A stretch of DNA of 64,000 bases from Diphasiastrum complanatum (taxonomy: Eukaryota; Streptophyta; Lycopodiopsida; Lycopodiales; Lycopodiaceae), in NCBI GenBank assembly GCA_029204225.1, contig CM055095.1, forward strand, positions 58,486,865 through 58,550,864, read 5' to 3'. Below, one piece after another: positions 21,222-52,069 of the stretch; the stretch's first letter is position 1; the number at the start of each line of letters is the position of its first letter. The translations under genes and the position numbers were made by a program. The notes under the pieces were generated by a model, which saw only the letters and a program-made list of their open reading frames with translations, was not told where the DNA came from and did no database searches.

Positions 21222-21880
21222 AGCATGATCCGAGACTATGTTGTCTTTTTCTCGTTTTTCAGATTCTTTTTTTCACTACTTGATTGATATTTTCTTTTGG
21301 AAAAGACAATAAAAAAAAAAGGAAAAAGAAGTGAGGAAAGACTGATGAGAAAAAGTCAAAAATGTCATTAGATCAGAAAAAATTGAAAGAAAGTATTTTC
21401 AAAAATCAGATCTTTGTAAAAAAATGACTTGAAAATTATTTTTTTGGTCATTTTTTGCACAAACTATTTTAGAATTGTTCGCTGAGTTTTCAAAAGCAAG
21501 ATCCACCTCAGATATAACCATACTGAGTTAGGCGAACGTTATTTTAACCAGTTGGTACATGTTTTTATCTTAGGCGAATGTTAAGTATTATTCCATTTTG
21601 GGAACCTTCGCCGAGCATCTTCATGTACTCCGAAACCTTCGCCGACATGCCAGATGGATTTAAAATGCCAAAATTAGGTCGGCTATAGGTTCGGATCCTG
21701 AAAATTTGCATTTATGACAATACTTGGACGAAGGATGAAAAACCTTCGCCGGATAGATTCAGTACTTCAGAAACCTTCGTTGAGATTTTTATAACCTATT
21801 TTTATAGTACTGAACATGCCTGAAAATTTTGGTCCAGAATTGAACAACCAAACTAGTACATTGTCTAATAATGGACCCTC
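21222..21880 (+). other. 3' non-coding part of gypsy element
   Basis: A purine-rich tract lies at 21309-21345. Four AACCTTCGCCG-type motifs follow near 21600, 21631, 21738 and 21770. It could be polypurine tract plus part of a 3' LTR, but no copy of it lies upstream. Confidence 0.4.
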
Positions 21881-22039
21881 CAAATCAGCCTATAAAATGG
21901 CAGAATTCGAATTCATTTCTCACTTGTGATAGTGAAGCTCTTGCCAATTTTTCCAGCAACCAAAGCTTTCCAAACCTTCTATACTGCTTTTCATTATACA
22001 CTCGCGCCAAATACTTTCAGTTTCTGGCCTTATTCCACC

Positions 22040-22640
22040 ATGTCTTCCACAGACACTTCTCAGTCGCCTCGTTATACTATCCATTGTAATGTCCCATCTG
22101 CAACAGACATCATGATACTTTCTAGCACAAGCATGGTCACTCAGTGGATGACTCTTGCGAAGCCTCTGCTCACTGCAATGGGTATTCATGAGAGAACCTT
22201 CTAAAGGAGAACTAACATGGATTTTTATCACTCTTGCCTTCAGTACCTGGAAGGAGGAGAAATCCAAATTTTACATTCTCTTCCAAGGAGCCACACACAA
22301 GGTGCGCATAATTGAAGCCGCCCTTGCTGCCATAGGTATTTCATCCGACACCCAAGCCTCACCGAACCACAAAAAGGCCAAACAGACTATTAAGCCTTAT
22401 ATTGATACCACAAATGAGTTGTATTGGACAAATGACAGCTATCTCTTAGAGGCCATTATTGATCTTGCCATCCATATTGTTGCTCAACTCCTCAATAATT
22501 TCTTGATGGTTGGAAACCTCAGGAAAGAGCGTATCTCTTTCAAGATTCTGCATAAGATAGTTGAATCCCAAGTCAAGATAGCTAAAGCACCTCTGGAACC
22601 ATATAATCGGTTCAAAATTGTGTTTGGAGAGCTCAAATGA
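22040..22640 (+). pseudogene. Unrecognised ORF downstream of gypsy element, one frameshift
   Basis: An ATG at 22040 opens MSSTDTSQSPRYTIHCN and continues to WMTLAKPLLTAMGIHERTF, where the frame stops. The next frame goes on with KGELTWIFITLAFSTWKEEK, FYILFQGATHKVRIIEAALA, PYIDTTNELYWTNDSYLLEA and ISFKILHKIVESQVKIAKAP to a stop at 22640. Together that is about 200 residues, mainly helical and amphipathic, with no motif I know. A TATA-like CCTATAAAATGG lies about 150 bp upstream. It may be an extra ORF of the gypsy element, as some Tat elements carry, or gag of another element. Confidence 0.45.
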
Positions 22641-24720
22641 GCTATCAAGAGCAATACCAAACAACAGTTTGTTGTTGGCCAGTTGTTGTCACTCCTTGCA
22701 GCCTCCCATCTTGACAATAAAATCCATGGCTTCACGAATGCGAAATATTCGCAAAAGAAAAATTTTCGTGATACAACAGGAGAAAGTTAAGACGACGCGA
22801 AAGTCAAACGACTCGAAGCGACACAAAAATCTTCGCGACACTTTTCGACCTTCACGTTTCAAAGGATCATGAAGATCATACAAGTACCATAAAGTACAAA
22901 AATCCTGATCTGATATGATGATGTCAGCGAAAGAGCGTTAGGACGTGCCTAACCCACCACTCTTGTAATCCATGATTAGTTATAGATTGTTTAGTCTATC
23001 TGATCAGATATGCTACTCTGAATGTATGCAATTACTAGATGTATAAAATACATACAGTAGCAGATAGAAAATATACAGAATAGAAGTCTGCCTGTGAGCG
23101 AGACAATTTTGTAAGCAGGATCTACAGAGATCCAAAAAGTCCGCTAGTAAGTGAGACGCTACTCATTATATTTGTTTGATCTGGTTATTTAGTTATTGGC
23201 ATACATATTACATTTTAAGCATCTTCACGAATTTAAGACTTTCAAGCATTTATGTTATGGATGTGTCATTATTTTTAAACCATCCATCGAGGTTGGCTTA
23301 GTTTTTTAACTTAGCATCCAAAATTTCTTTGGTCCTAGGTTTGAGCCCCCTTGAAAACCACGATGCATTATTTGTTTGAAACACCCAAGTTTGATTCTCT
23401 ATTATCCCACAAGTTAATAATACCAAGAAGCATCATTACTTTAAATCATTAAGCTACTGTAAAAAAATTTCTACACGAGAAATGTAAAAAATCATCTCTT
23501 GTCTATGATAACAAGCATGTCCTATTATCCAAGGGTTGAGAAATTTAATTCACATTAATCTTTTGGTTGTCGCTTCAAGAAGTGAAAGATCTTTCTCAAA
23601 TTCACTGGTACAAACAGATAATGTTTGTATTGTTTGTTGGTGTCCTACACACTGTCTTTAATCAATAAGACCAGAGTCAATAAATATACATACTTCCACT
23701 TCAGAAAGAAGAGAGCAAAGCAGAAGAGCAGCTGAATATTGTATGCTGTAGGATCAAGTTTAGGGGGCCTTAACTAGCAAAAGGAGAATCTCCTAGATAG
23801 GGACCTATGTGTCATGAATTACCTTTTATAGATCAAACGTAACAAGTGACTAATAGAATGTAGAGCATGTATTGACCTCACAAAGCAAACAGAGCATCAG
23901 CTAGCCAACATTTGGATCATGAGTTTGAGATGAGAAATAACTATTGAGCACCATAAGTATTCATGGGACAAACACATACAAATATGCAGCTGCAAAAAAT
24001 GGCCGAATATCTACAATTTAGGCACTTGAAATGGGAACAATGGTGTATTCTGACATCTGGAGATGATGCGGTATATGCAGGTATTCGAAAAATAAGTTCA
24101 GAATTGTCAATAGCAATTGAATTTGGAGTCTCTTGCGAAAAAAGAAAAAAATCTAAGAAACTCTTTCCCCTTCCTAGACAGAAAAGAAACAATCACAAAG
24201 ACTTGAGGTTTTCATTAAACCTAATATAGTATTTGATATAGACTAGTTTTACAAGCAATTGCTTTCTATTATCTAGATGATCAAGCATGTTGTGTAAAAT
24301 GCTATAAGACTCAATGAAACAAGTACAGCTAGCCATGAAGGCAAGGCAAACTAGACAAAATGTGTTGATGTATTAGCTTGATATCCCATGACATCACACG
24401 ATATTCCACAATAGCACTGGTTGGTCAGTAACTGTGGATGAACCAAATTTCGAAAACCCTCAGCTTCGCCTTCAGCAATGAGCCTTATAGCCTGGACACA
24501 TTCTAGATGCTGACAGTGTACGATTGTCTCTTTATGTCACCCCAATAGACTGACACAAAACAATTGCTAGGATGAGCAATAATTTTTTTCAGAAAATAAA
24601 TTTGATCTCACTTCCATGACTTACAAACCTTTGAAAGCAGATTTTCAAGCCGTTTACAACTCATAAATTTGGCTTATAATATTAGAAAGGAGCTCTTGCT
24701 GCCATAAGCTTTCAACATTA
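22641..24720. other. Intergenic region; LTR-like block, no gene
   Basis: 22730-22870 has TTCGCGACA-type motifs resembling those in the LTRs at 714 and 5377. 22913-23215 looks like part of an LTR (TATA-like TGTATAAAATACAT near 23040), without a second copy. The rest is AT-rich, and its last part is the presumed 3' flank of the CutC gene. No coding is supported. Confidence 0.4.
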
Positions 24721-43619
<18,899 letters not shown>

Positions 43620-44138
43620 TTTGAGGCACTTTTAAAATGGAAAGACAAAATTCATGAACAAATAAAACAAAAATAATGGCTTGTAATAGGCTTCTAAACA
43701 AACTCAATATTTGTGGTCTCTTATGAGATTTTTTGTGGTGGTTACACACTACACCATGTGAACCACACCAAGTGAGGAGCAAGCTCCTAAGATGTCACTA
43801 CATAACGGTTGGGATTGGCCGTCACAATTAACAACCCTACCCATCTATTATAATTAAAATAATAGTGTGAGCTGCCCCAGCTCACGCTGTCCGGGCAACG
43901 CTTGGTGACGGGCAGCGTGAGCACTACTCGGGACCCTTTTTTTAAAATTTTCTTTCATGTTTTTTTTTGGGCAGCGGCCGCGCTACCCCATGGGCACCCT
44001 GACCCTGCCCAAAAAAAGAAAATGAAGGCTTTTCAAATTTCCCTCCCTCCCCTTTGGCCACCCGCCCAAAACGCTTGCCTGCCCACAGACTTGCGGGCTC
44101 ACATCGCTGATGTTGGGGATGGCTCTGATGAATTATCA
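43620..44138. other. 5' flank of CutC
   Basis: This holds the presumed promoter of CutC, but no clear TATA box or motif. 43876-43925 is GC-rich with an inverted pair (GTGAGCTG... / CAGCGTGAGC). 43977-44010 has GGGCAGCGGCCGCGCTACCC. It ends at a retroelement primer-binding site. Confidence 0.4.
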
Positions 44139-44152
44139 GCTCTGATATCACT
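44139..44152 (-). other. Primer-binding-site-like sequence left of a copia LTR
   Basis: The minus strand reads AGTGATATCAGAGC, one base from the usual TGGTATCAGAGC. It touches the end of the LTR at 44154. Confidence 0.65.
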
Positions 44153-44153
44153 T

Positions 44154-45301
<1,148 letters not shown>

Positions 45302-46050
45302 CTCCCCCTTAAGCTTACTGCTACGAATCGGAACTGCAATTGAGATTTATCATATCTACTAAGGTAGAATGTTTATCTCTAGACAATGGCTTTGTCAAAA
45401 TATCAGCCAACATATTGTCTGTGTGATAGTAACTTAGTACAACATCTTTATGTTGAACTTCCTCTCTAAGAAGATAGAACTGAACTTCTATGTGTTTAGT
45501 TCTAGCATGAGTATGTGGGTTCAGAGATAGAGCTATGCAGCTCTAATTGTCGCACTGGAGTATTGTTGGACCAATCTGTGGGAATTGCAGATCCTGTAGC
45601 AACCTTCTGAGCCAGATTATCTCCTTCACTGCTGATGTAGCTGCAACGTATTCGGATTCTGTGGAGGACAATGAAATGCATTTCTACTTTCTGTTGTTCC
45701 ATGAAATGGGTCCTCTTGCAAGGAAACAAATGTAGCTTGATGTGGATTTTCTGGTATCCAAAACACCTGCCCAATTTGAATCTGAATAGGTAATTGAAAA
45801 GTGCAGCTTATGTATTACCATTATAGCTCAAAGCATAGTGCTTCGTAGCTTGAATGTAGTTTAATACTCTTTGTAGAGCCTTCCAATGTTGTAGGCCTGG
45901 ATTGGACATGTATTGAGACAATGTGCTTACCGCATATGCTAGATCAGGTCGTGTACAGATCATAGAATACATTATAGATCATATGATAGACTGATAAGGA
46001 TACGACTTTAAATTTTTTAGCTTCATCACCATCTTTTTGAGCCTTTGTCA
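45302..46050 (-). pseudogene. Copia RT C-terminus and RNase H fragment
   Basis: From about 46050 downward the minus strand reads DLTKAQKDGDEAKKLKSYPY, SIMYSMICTRPDLAYAVSTL, SQYMSNPGLQHWKALQRVLN, then a degenerate RNase H (SSTESEYVAA-like region near 45650, ending before the polypurine tract at 45302). Several stops and frameshifts are present. It leads straight into the LTR on its left. At its upstream end it is interrupted by the histone-like sequence at 46061. Confidence 0.8.
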
Positions 46051-46060
46051 GATCCTTGTT

Positions 46061-46450
46061 ATGGCTAGAGCGAAGCAAACAACTAGGACTGATCGATCAG
46101 CATCCCAATCCAGTTCAAGGTAAAGTTTCGAGCCTCAGGCCGCCCGGTACTGGTAGGAGAACATCGATGAGAAGAAGCCATTGGATGAGAGAGATAAAAA
46201 AGTATCAAAGGTCAACGGAGCTTATGATTCCAAAGGCTCCATTCTATCATTTGGTACATGAAATCACCAGAAAGAATCTGGGCAGGTACAATCGTTTTAC
46301 AGTTTTGGCTATTATGGTCCTTCAAGAAGCCTATGAAGATTTTCAAGCTCAATTTTTTGAGAATTCCTTCCTACCTGCCATCCATGCAAAGCGTGTCACC
46401 ATTATGCCCAAAGATTTTCAACTTTTATCTAGATTAAGAGATAGAAGTTC
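46061..46450 (+). pseudogene. Intronless histone H3 copy, CENH3-like
   Basis: An ATG at 46061 opens MARAKQTTRTDRSASQSSSR, a histone H3-type N-terminus, then a stop. The rest is in another frame: MREIKKYQRSTELMIPKAPF, YHLVHEIT, RYNRFTVLAIMVLQEAYEDF, AIHAKRVTIMPKDFQL and LLSRLRDR. Between EI and QEA there are 19 residues, one more than canonical H3. The IPKAPF stretch is like the IP-x-APF of plant CENH3 rather than the IRKLPF of H3. CENH3 marks centromeric nucleosomes. The lack of introns points to a retrocopy. The RPGTVAL part is deleted, and there is no stop at the expected C-terminus. Confidence 0.78.
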
Positions 46451-46489
46451 TGGTCTTCATAGGGGTGAGGCCTCTACGACTCGTCCACC

Positions 46490-46683
46490 TCCAATGGATA
46501 GAACAAACCTTCCCACATGGACGAGCAAGCAAAACCAAAGCGATCCCAAGACCCCGAGGAATTCACGAGGAAGAAAATACGTAGTAAAAGGGCAAAGAAA
46601 CATAATACTAATAATAATGAAACTCTTAAATCTTATAGTGGGTCAAGTACAGATGCAGATGAACACATTTTAGAAGATGTTTA
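46490..46683 (+). pseudogene. Acidic-basic tail ORF after the H3 copy
   Basis: A second frame reads MDEQAKPKRSQDPEEFTRKK, IRSKRAKKHNTNNNETLKSY and SSTDADEHILEDV before TAA at about 46682. It is charged and low in complexity. I do not recognise it. It may be part of the same retrocopy's 3' region or a different gene fragment. Confidence 0.3.
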
Positions 46684-46919
46684 AAAAAAGACTGTCGATA
46701 CTGTATTTTCACTCATTTCTGATCATGATGTATCACAATTGCCTGAGAATACCGTAAATAAATTGAATTTCTTGTACGTACTCCTTATGAACCTACTCAA
46801 GAATTTTTGAATCCGATTACTATAATAAATACGAGAAAATTATTAGTAAGAAAATTGATGGACTCAATGGTTACTTTTCTCTAACTATTCCAGAGATTGA
46901 TTATATATTACGATTTCAT

Positions 46920-48155
46920 GATTTTGATTGTAACATTCTTAAGAAAAAAAGAGAATATATAACAGATGTTATAATTGATGGTGGTATCCATGTTGTACCA
47001 CTCATTTTCCATCTTTGATAGTTAAAATTAAGGCTCAATGTTTGTCTTTCAATTTGATATCGAAAGCAGATGGAGTCTTTTTTTATTTGGCAATCTATTT
47101 CTCCGTTTGATTTATGGTCCCAACCTTTGTCCATAAATTCTGACAATGTATCATCTGACAAATCCTTACAAACAAATAATGTCGGTGTTCTATGCACATT
47201 TGCAATCGAAAAAAAATCAACAAATTATACTAAGAAATTAGGTCGTCAATTGCGATCGCCAATTGGTTGGTGATCAGCTGGCATCCATCCTGTCCTTTCT
47301 TACTAAAAAAAGAGGAAGGCTCACCTTGATCTTGCCCTTTAGACCATTTGCTTTTACCTTTGCTCAAAAAAATAAACCAACTTAATCGGACATTGTTGGA
47401 CCCAGTACTTATTTTCATAGAATTCTTCACCTCAGTAAAGAGCTTGCATCAAAATGATTCTGAAACAATGTTGTCAGGAGTAATCCCCTGTTCACTATCC
47501 AAGCTTGGAAGTGGAAGGGCCTCAAGGTTTCCAAATCTTCCATGTGTATCTGGAATGTAAAGTGATTCATAAAAATAGATTCCACTATCGGCAAGTTCTT
47601 TTGAAGATCGGCCTTTGTACTGCAATTTTCCTATATCTAAATGTATGGCATCCAATATACCTGCAAGTGATTGTGTGGGCTCCCATTCCTTTATATTTGA
47701 TGGATATAAATCTGCATGATAGAATAGATATGAGTTTCCAAATAGATATCCAATTTTAGTATGCTAAATAAAAGTAACTGCATAAAAGAATATAGTTGAA
47801 TTTAGTTGCATAAAAATAAAACCGCAATGATTCAGATATTTACAATTGCATTTTTTGTGATCATTTGGATTGACGGATTGAATACTCAACTTGGAATGCA
47901 TATAAACATGTTGAACTAACACCTCTGAAATGGATTGTCCACCTGGCGATGCTCTAAAGTCAAGAATCCTAGCTTTCCAGTAGGACCTGAAACATAACTT
48001 GGATCGTTTTCTCTTTCTAAACGCTCCTTTGATGATGGATGCATTAATACCCATGTGTTTTTGACGTATTTTTTTGGTATCCAGTTTTCTGTTTCGTCTT
48101 TCTCATTGTGAAGAATGACATAATCTATTGTGGATCTCGGTCTCCTTGATGCCAT
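46920..48155 (-). pseudogene. Unrecognised coding-like blocks, possibly a spliced gene
   Basis: Block one (47932-48155) reads MASRRPRSTIDYVILHNEKD, WIPKKYVKNTWVLMHPSSKE and GPTGKLGFLTLEHRQVDNPF, followed by a possible GT donor. Block two (47449 to about 47713, after an AG) reads LDAIHLDIGKLQYKGRSSKE, YFYESLYIPDTHGRFGNLEA and PDNIVSESF. Blocks at 47250-47430 and 46930-47197 (CKDLSDDTLSEFMDKGWDHK) may continue it. Phases of blocks one and two do not match as drawn, so the model is unsure. I know no family for it. It may be a broken host gene or a transposon ORF. Confidence 0.35.
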
Positions 48156-48156
48156 G

Positions 48157-49313
<1,157 letters not shown>

Positions 49314-50091
49314 CTAGCTTAATCTCTGAACAAGAATGGGTACTCCATTCTTTGGTTTTTGAACTATTCCATTAAAATCCAGCTCATCGTTATCTTGTCC
49401 AGTCAAGCGCCAACTGCACACATGAAACAACCAATTACATATGTATACTTTGTCTCAGCTACGTGGATAAAGCTCCCGTGTTCGAAAATACTACTAGTGG
49501 AACGGGAAATAGATTAAAGTCAGAAAATTTAAAGGACTTGACGCATTTGCAGGACTGTTTTACGATAGAAAAGAAGTAAAAATGGAGCCTTGTAATCAGC
49601 TGACAGTTACCCTATATATAAGATGAATTTAGAATTACCTGTAATTGTTTACAAAATGATGAATGAAAATTAGCATCTCAAGATTTGCAAATTCCATTCC
49701 CGCACAAATTCGAACTCCACCTCCAAATGGCATGAACGCATGATTTGGAAGCTTTTCCTGGTTTTTCACGTATAGATGCTACATATTAGTTGTTAACTCT
49801 TCAGTATTAAATACTGTTAGTATCACCTTCTTCATCTCTCCCTTCTTACAAACAAAACACCTGTAAAAGGAATAGTTGTAAAGTAAAGAATATAATTACG
49901 ACCTGAAACCGTGCCGGCTTGAACTTTAGAGGCTCATAAAAAATTTCTGGGTTGACGTCAGTGGCTACTTTGTCGATCATGATGTTCCACCCACTTGGAA
50001 TCTTGTAACCTACAAGAACATAAAAATCAAGTGGACGTTCAGTAACTGTTTCGTTACTACTTACAACGGCCTGAAACGGAGACTTAAAAAA

Positions 50092-50141
<50 letters not shown>

Positions 50142-51344
50142 CATTTGCATGACTATACTCTATACATACATATTTGCAGTGGGTTCAGAGAGAAAGCTAC
50201 CATGAAAGATTACATCTTGTCTGGCTGTGCGAATGGCCGTCTCACTTCCAAGATGGGAAAGTCGAAGAGCTTCGTTGATAACCTGAGTGTTGAAGGGTGA
50301 ATTTAAATGGTTTTCTGAGAGAAACATCATCAAACTGAGCTTATATCTTATGTCCGCAAGAAAACGTACAACTTGGAGCTATCAAAATCAAAATTACCAT
50401 GGGAGTGTAATGCATGCTCTTTATCTTCTCCCAAGTAAGACAACGTCCGTCCCCAAGCTCTTGTTGAATACGTTTCTGCTCCCCCTGCAGAATGGTTACT
50501 TATAGAATTATATTACGCTGCATTTGAAGGACCTTCAGCTAACCAGCTTGCTGCTTAATGGTGAAAATCATTAGTGAGACGATTAATATAAGATCATTAT
50601 ATCCTCTCGGATGCATGGCTCAGCTAGACAGGCACAAATCATGCATTGTATTCTCAAATTTCCTATGAGTAATACGAGTGAAATGTTCAGCATCAGATAC
50701 CTTCACTAAATTCAGCTCGTGAGGATGGTCTGCAAGCAGCTGAATAACTTTTGCAAGGGCAGTTGTTGTTGTCTCGTAGCCGGCAAAAATAAAAAGGAGT
50801 ATGTTGTCTATTATTTCTTCATCAGATAATTGTGAGTCAACTCCAGGCTGCATCATGTGTTGTAGATCGTCTTCGTACACGTTTCCATCCCTCCTGCGAC
50901 CTACTAGTACGTTTCTTATTTCATCCACGAGTCTTTTGCGTGCCTGTCGATTTGTCACCCATGTTCTCAAGCCATTAGATGTAAGCGAACAAGTTCCTGA
51001 TCTGGATTAAGTAAAAAACTCTCTTAGCGCCATGTTGTATTCAGCAGATTAGACCCAATGATTCTCGGATGAACTGACTGCTGAAGCTTCAGGTCAGAAG
51101 GGGTCGATCCACCTGTAATGCCCTGTTGTAGGCAGTTCCTGGAATCTTCAGTGGCAAGCTGATTCCATCTTTTGCTAATATTTGGAAGTTGTGCCTTAGA
51201 TACGTCTCAGTATATCGCGAGGGCTTCAAACTTAACAGTAACCCCAGGATGCTGTAGAAAGTAAACTGTAGCAAATCGCACAGATTATAGGGTATCAAGC
51301 CTGTTTGTGTTGGTTTATGCAAGAAGATGCTAAGAACTATCGTT

Positions 51345-51399
<55 letters not shown>

Positions 51400-52069
51400 G
51401 GCGCGGAGGGGGGGGGGGTGAGAGAACCTTGGCAAGCTCTTCCGATGCTAATACTTCAGCTCCTTCCCAAGATTTAAGTGTTTCGATAGATAGTTCGTCT
51501 AGTCTTGGAATCTGGCTCTTCAAGACTTTCCAACTCATCGCTCCCATGATTGCTTTCCTGATTCGTTTGTGCTCGTCAGTATCTACAAGAAAAAGCGATT
51601 TCGGTCCGAACAAGTCTGTCATCTTACCCAGTCGTCCAAAAGTTAGTGATCCGTTGCCATCAGTTTGGAAAAGCTTATGAGCATCAACACCAGCGATGAC
51701 CACAGTTGGAGAGAAGAAGAGATGGGTTCTGAAGATATTGCCATACCTACGGATGGAAACAACCAGAAGCTTAATGAACAGAGAATACACGGAGAACTGA
51801 ACAGGATCAACGAACTACTGAAAACGTTTTCAGGAATGACATTGTCGTAGTGCCAACCAATTCTTACTTTTTTCTTTTCTCCTTGAAGAAAGATGCTGCG
51901 CCGCCTTTGTGTCTCCGGCTGACAAATTCCTCTGTTTCTCCAAGAATTGGCCAGCCAAAGGACCCTGGAGGTACTCCTATAGGAACCTTAGCACGAGCTA
52001 GTAACAATACAACAGGCTGCAAAGCACCAAACCTGCTCCAATCAGTTGCTGAAAAAATATACTGTCCAT
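49314..52069 (-). CDS. Cytochrome P450, CYP85 clan, nine exons, apparent frameshift in exon 1
   Basis: Exons on the minus strand are 51868-52069, 51428-51746, 51113-51265, 50701-50943, 50398-50484, 50201-50282, 49903-50009, 49639-49757 and 49314-49413. All have GT-AG introns, and phases agree from exon 1's end onward. The product is about 470 residues, normal for the family. It is a heme-thiolate monooxygenase, anchored in the ER by the hydrophobic N-terminus (LIGAGLVLCSLLYCY). Visible are the Pro hinge (GVPPGSFGWPILGE), I-helix oxygen site AGYETT (about 278), K-helix EALR (about 338), FKPARF, and heme loop FMPFGGGVRICAG with Cys near 415. The ATG at 52069 and the PPGSFGWP part are in different frames: a real frameshift or a sequence error. 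Clan 85 enzymes often act on terpenoids, sterols or hormones; the substrate is unknown. Confidence 0.9.
50094..50138. repeat. (CT)n microsatellite in P450 intron 6
   Basis: A CT run of about 22 units between exons 6 and 7. Confidence 0.95.
51346..51419. repeat. Compound (TG)n(AG)n and G-run in P450 intron 2
   Basis: TG repeats (51346-51374), GA repeats (51375-51396) and a short G run near 51408-51419. It lies only a few bases from the donor of exon 2 at 51427. Confidence 0.93.

Larger units (their letters stand above)
14520..21880 (+). mobile_element. Decayed Ty3/gypsy retrotransposon, Tat-like
   Basis: The order on the plus strand is leader (and possibly LTR), gag from 15356, protease near 17300, RT 18600-19250, RNase H 19465-19920, integrase about 20070-21221. 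Integrase follows RT/RNase H, so it is Ty3/gypsy rather than copia. It ends in a GPY/F-type domain without a chromodomain, and with the polyprotein style this suggests a non-chromovirus of the Tat group (inference). A purine-rich tract at 21309-21345 could be the polypurine tract. I could not align two LTRs, so the outer limits are approximate. Seven copies of an AACCTTCGCCGAG-like motif lie in the two flanks. Confidence 0.75.

Noticed and set aside
47070-47759. Plus-strand frames of 67-84 codons
   Set aside because: They are opposite the minus-strand blocks, which look more like coding.
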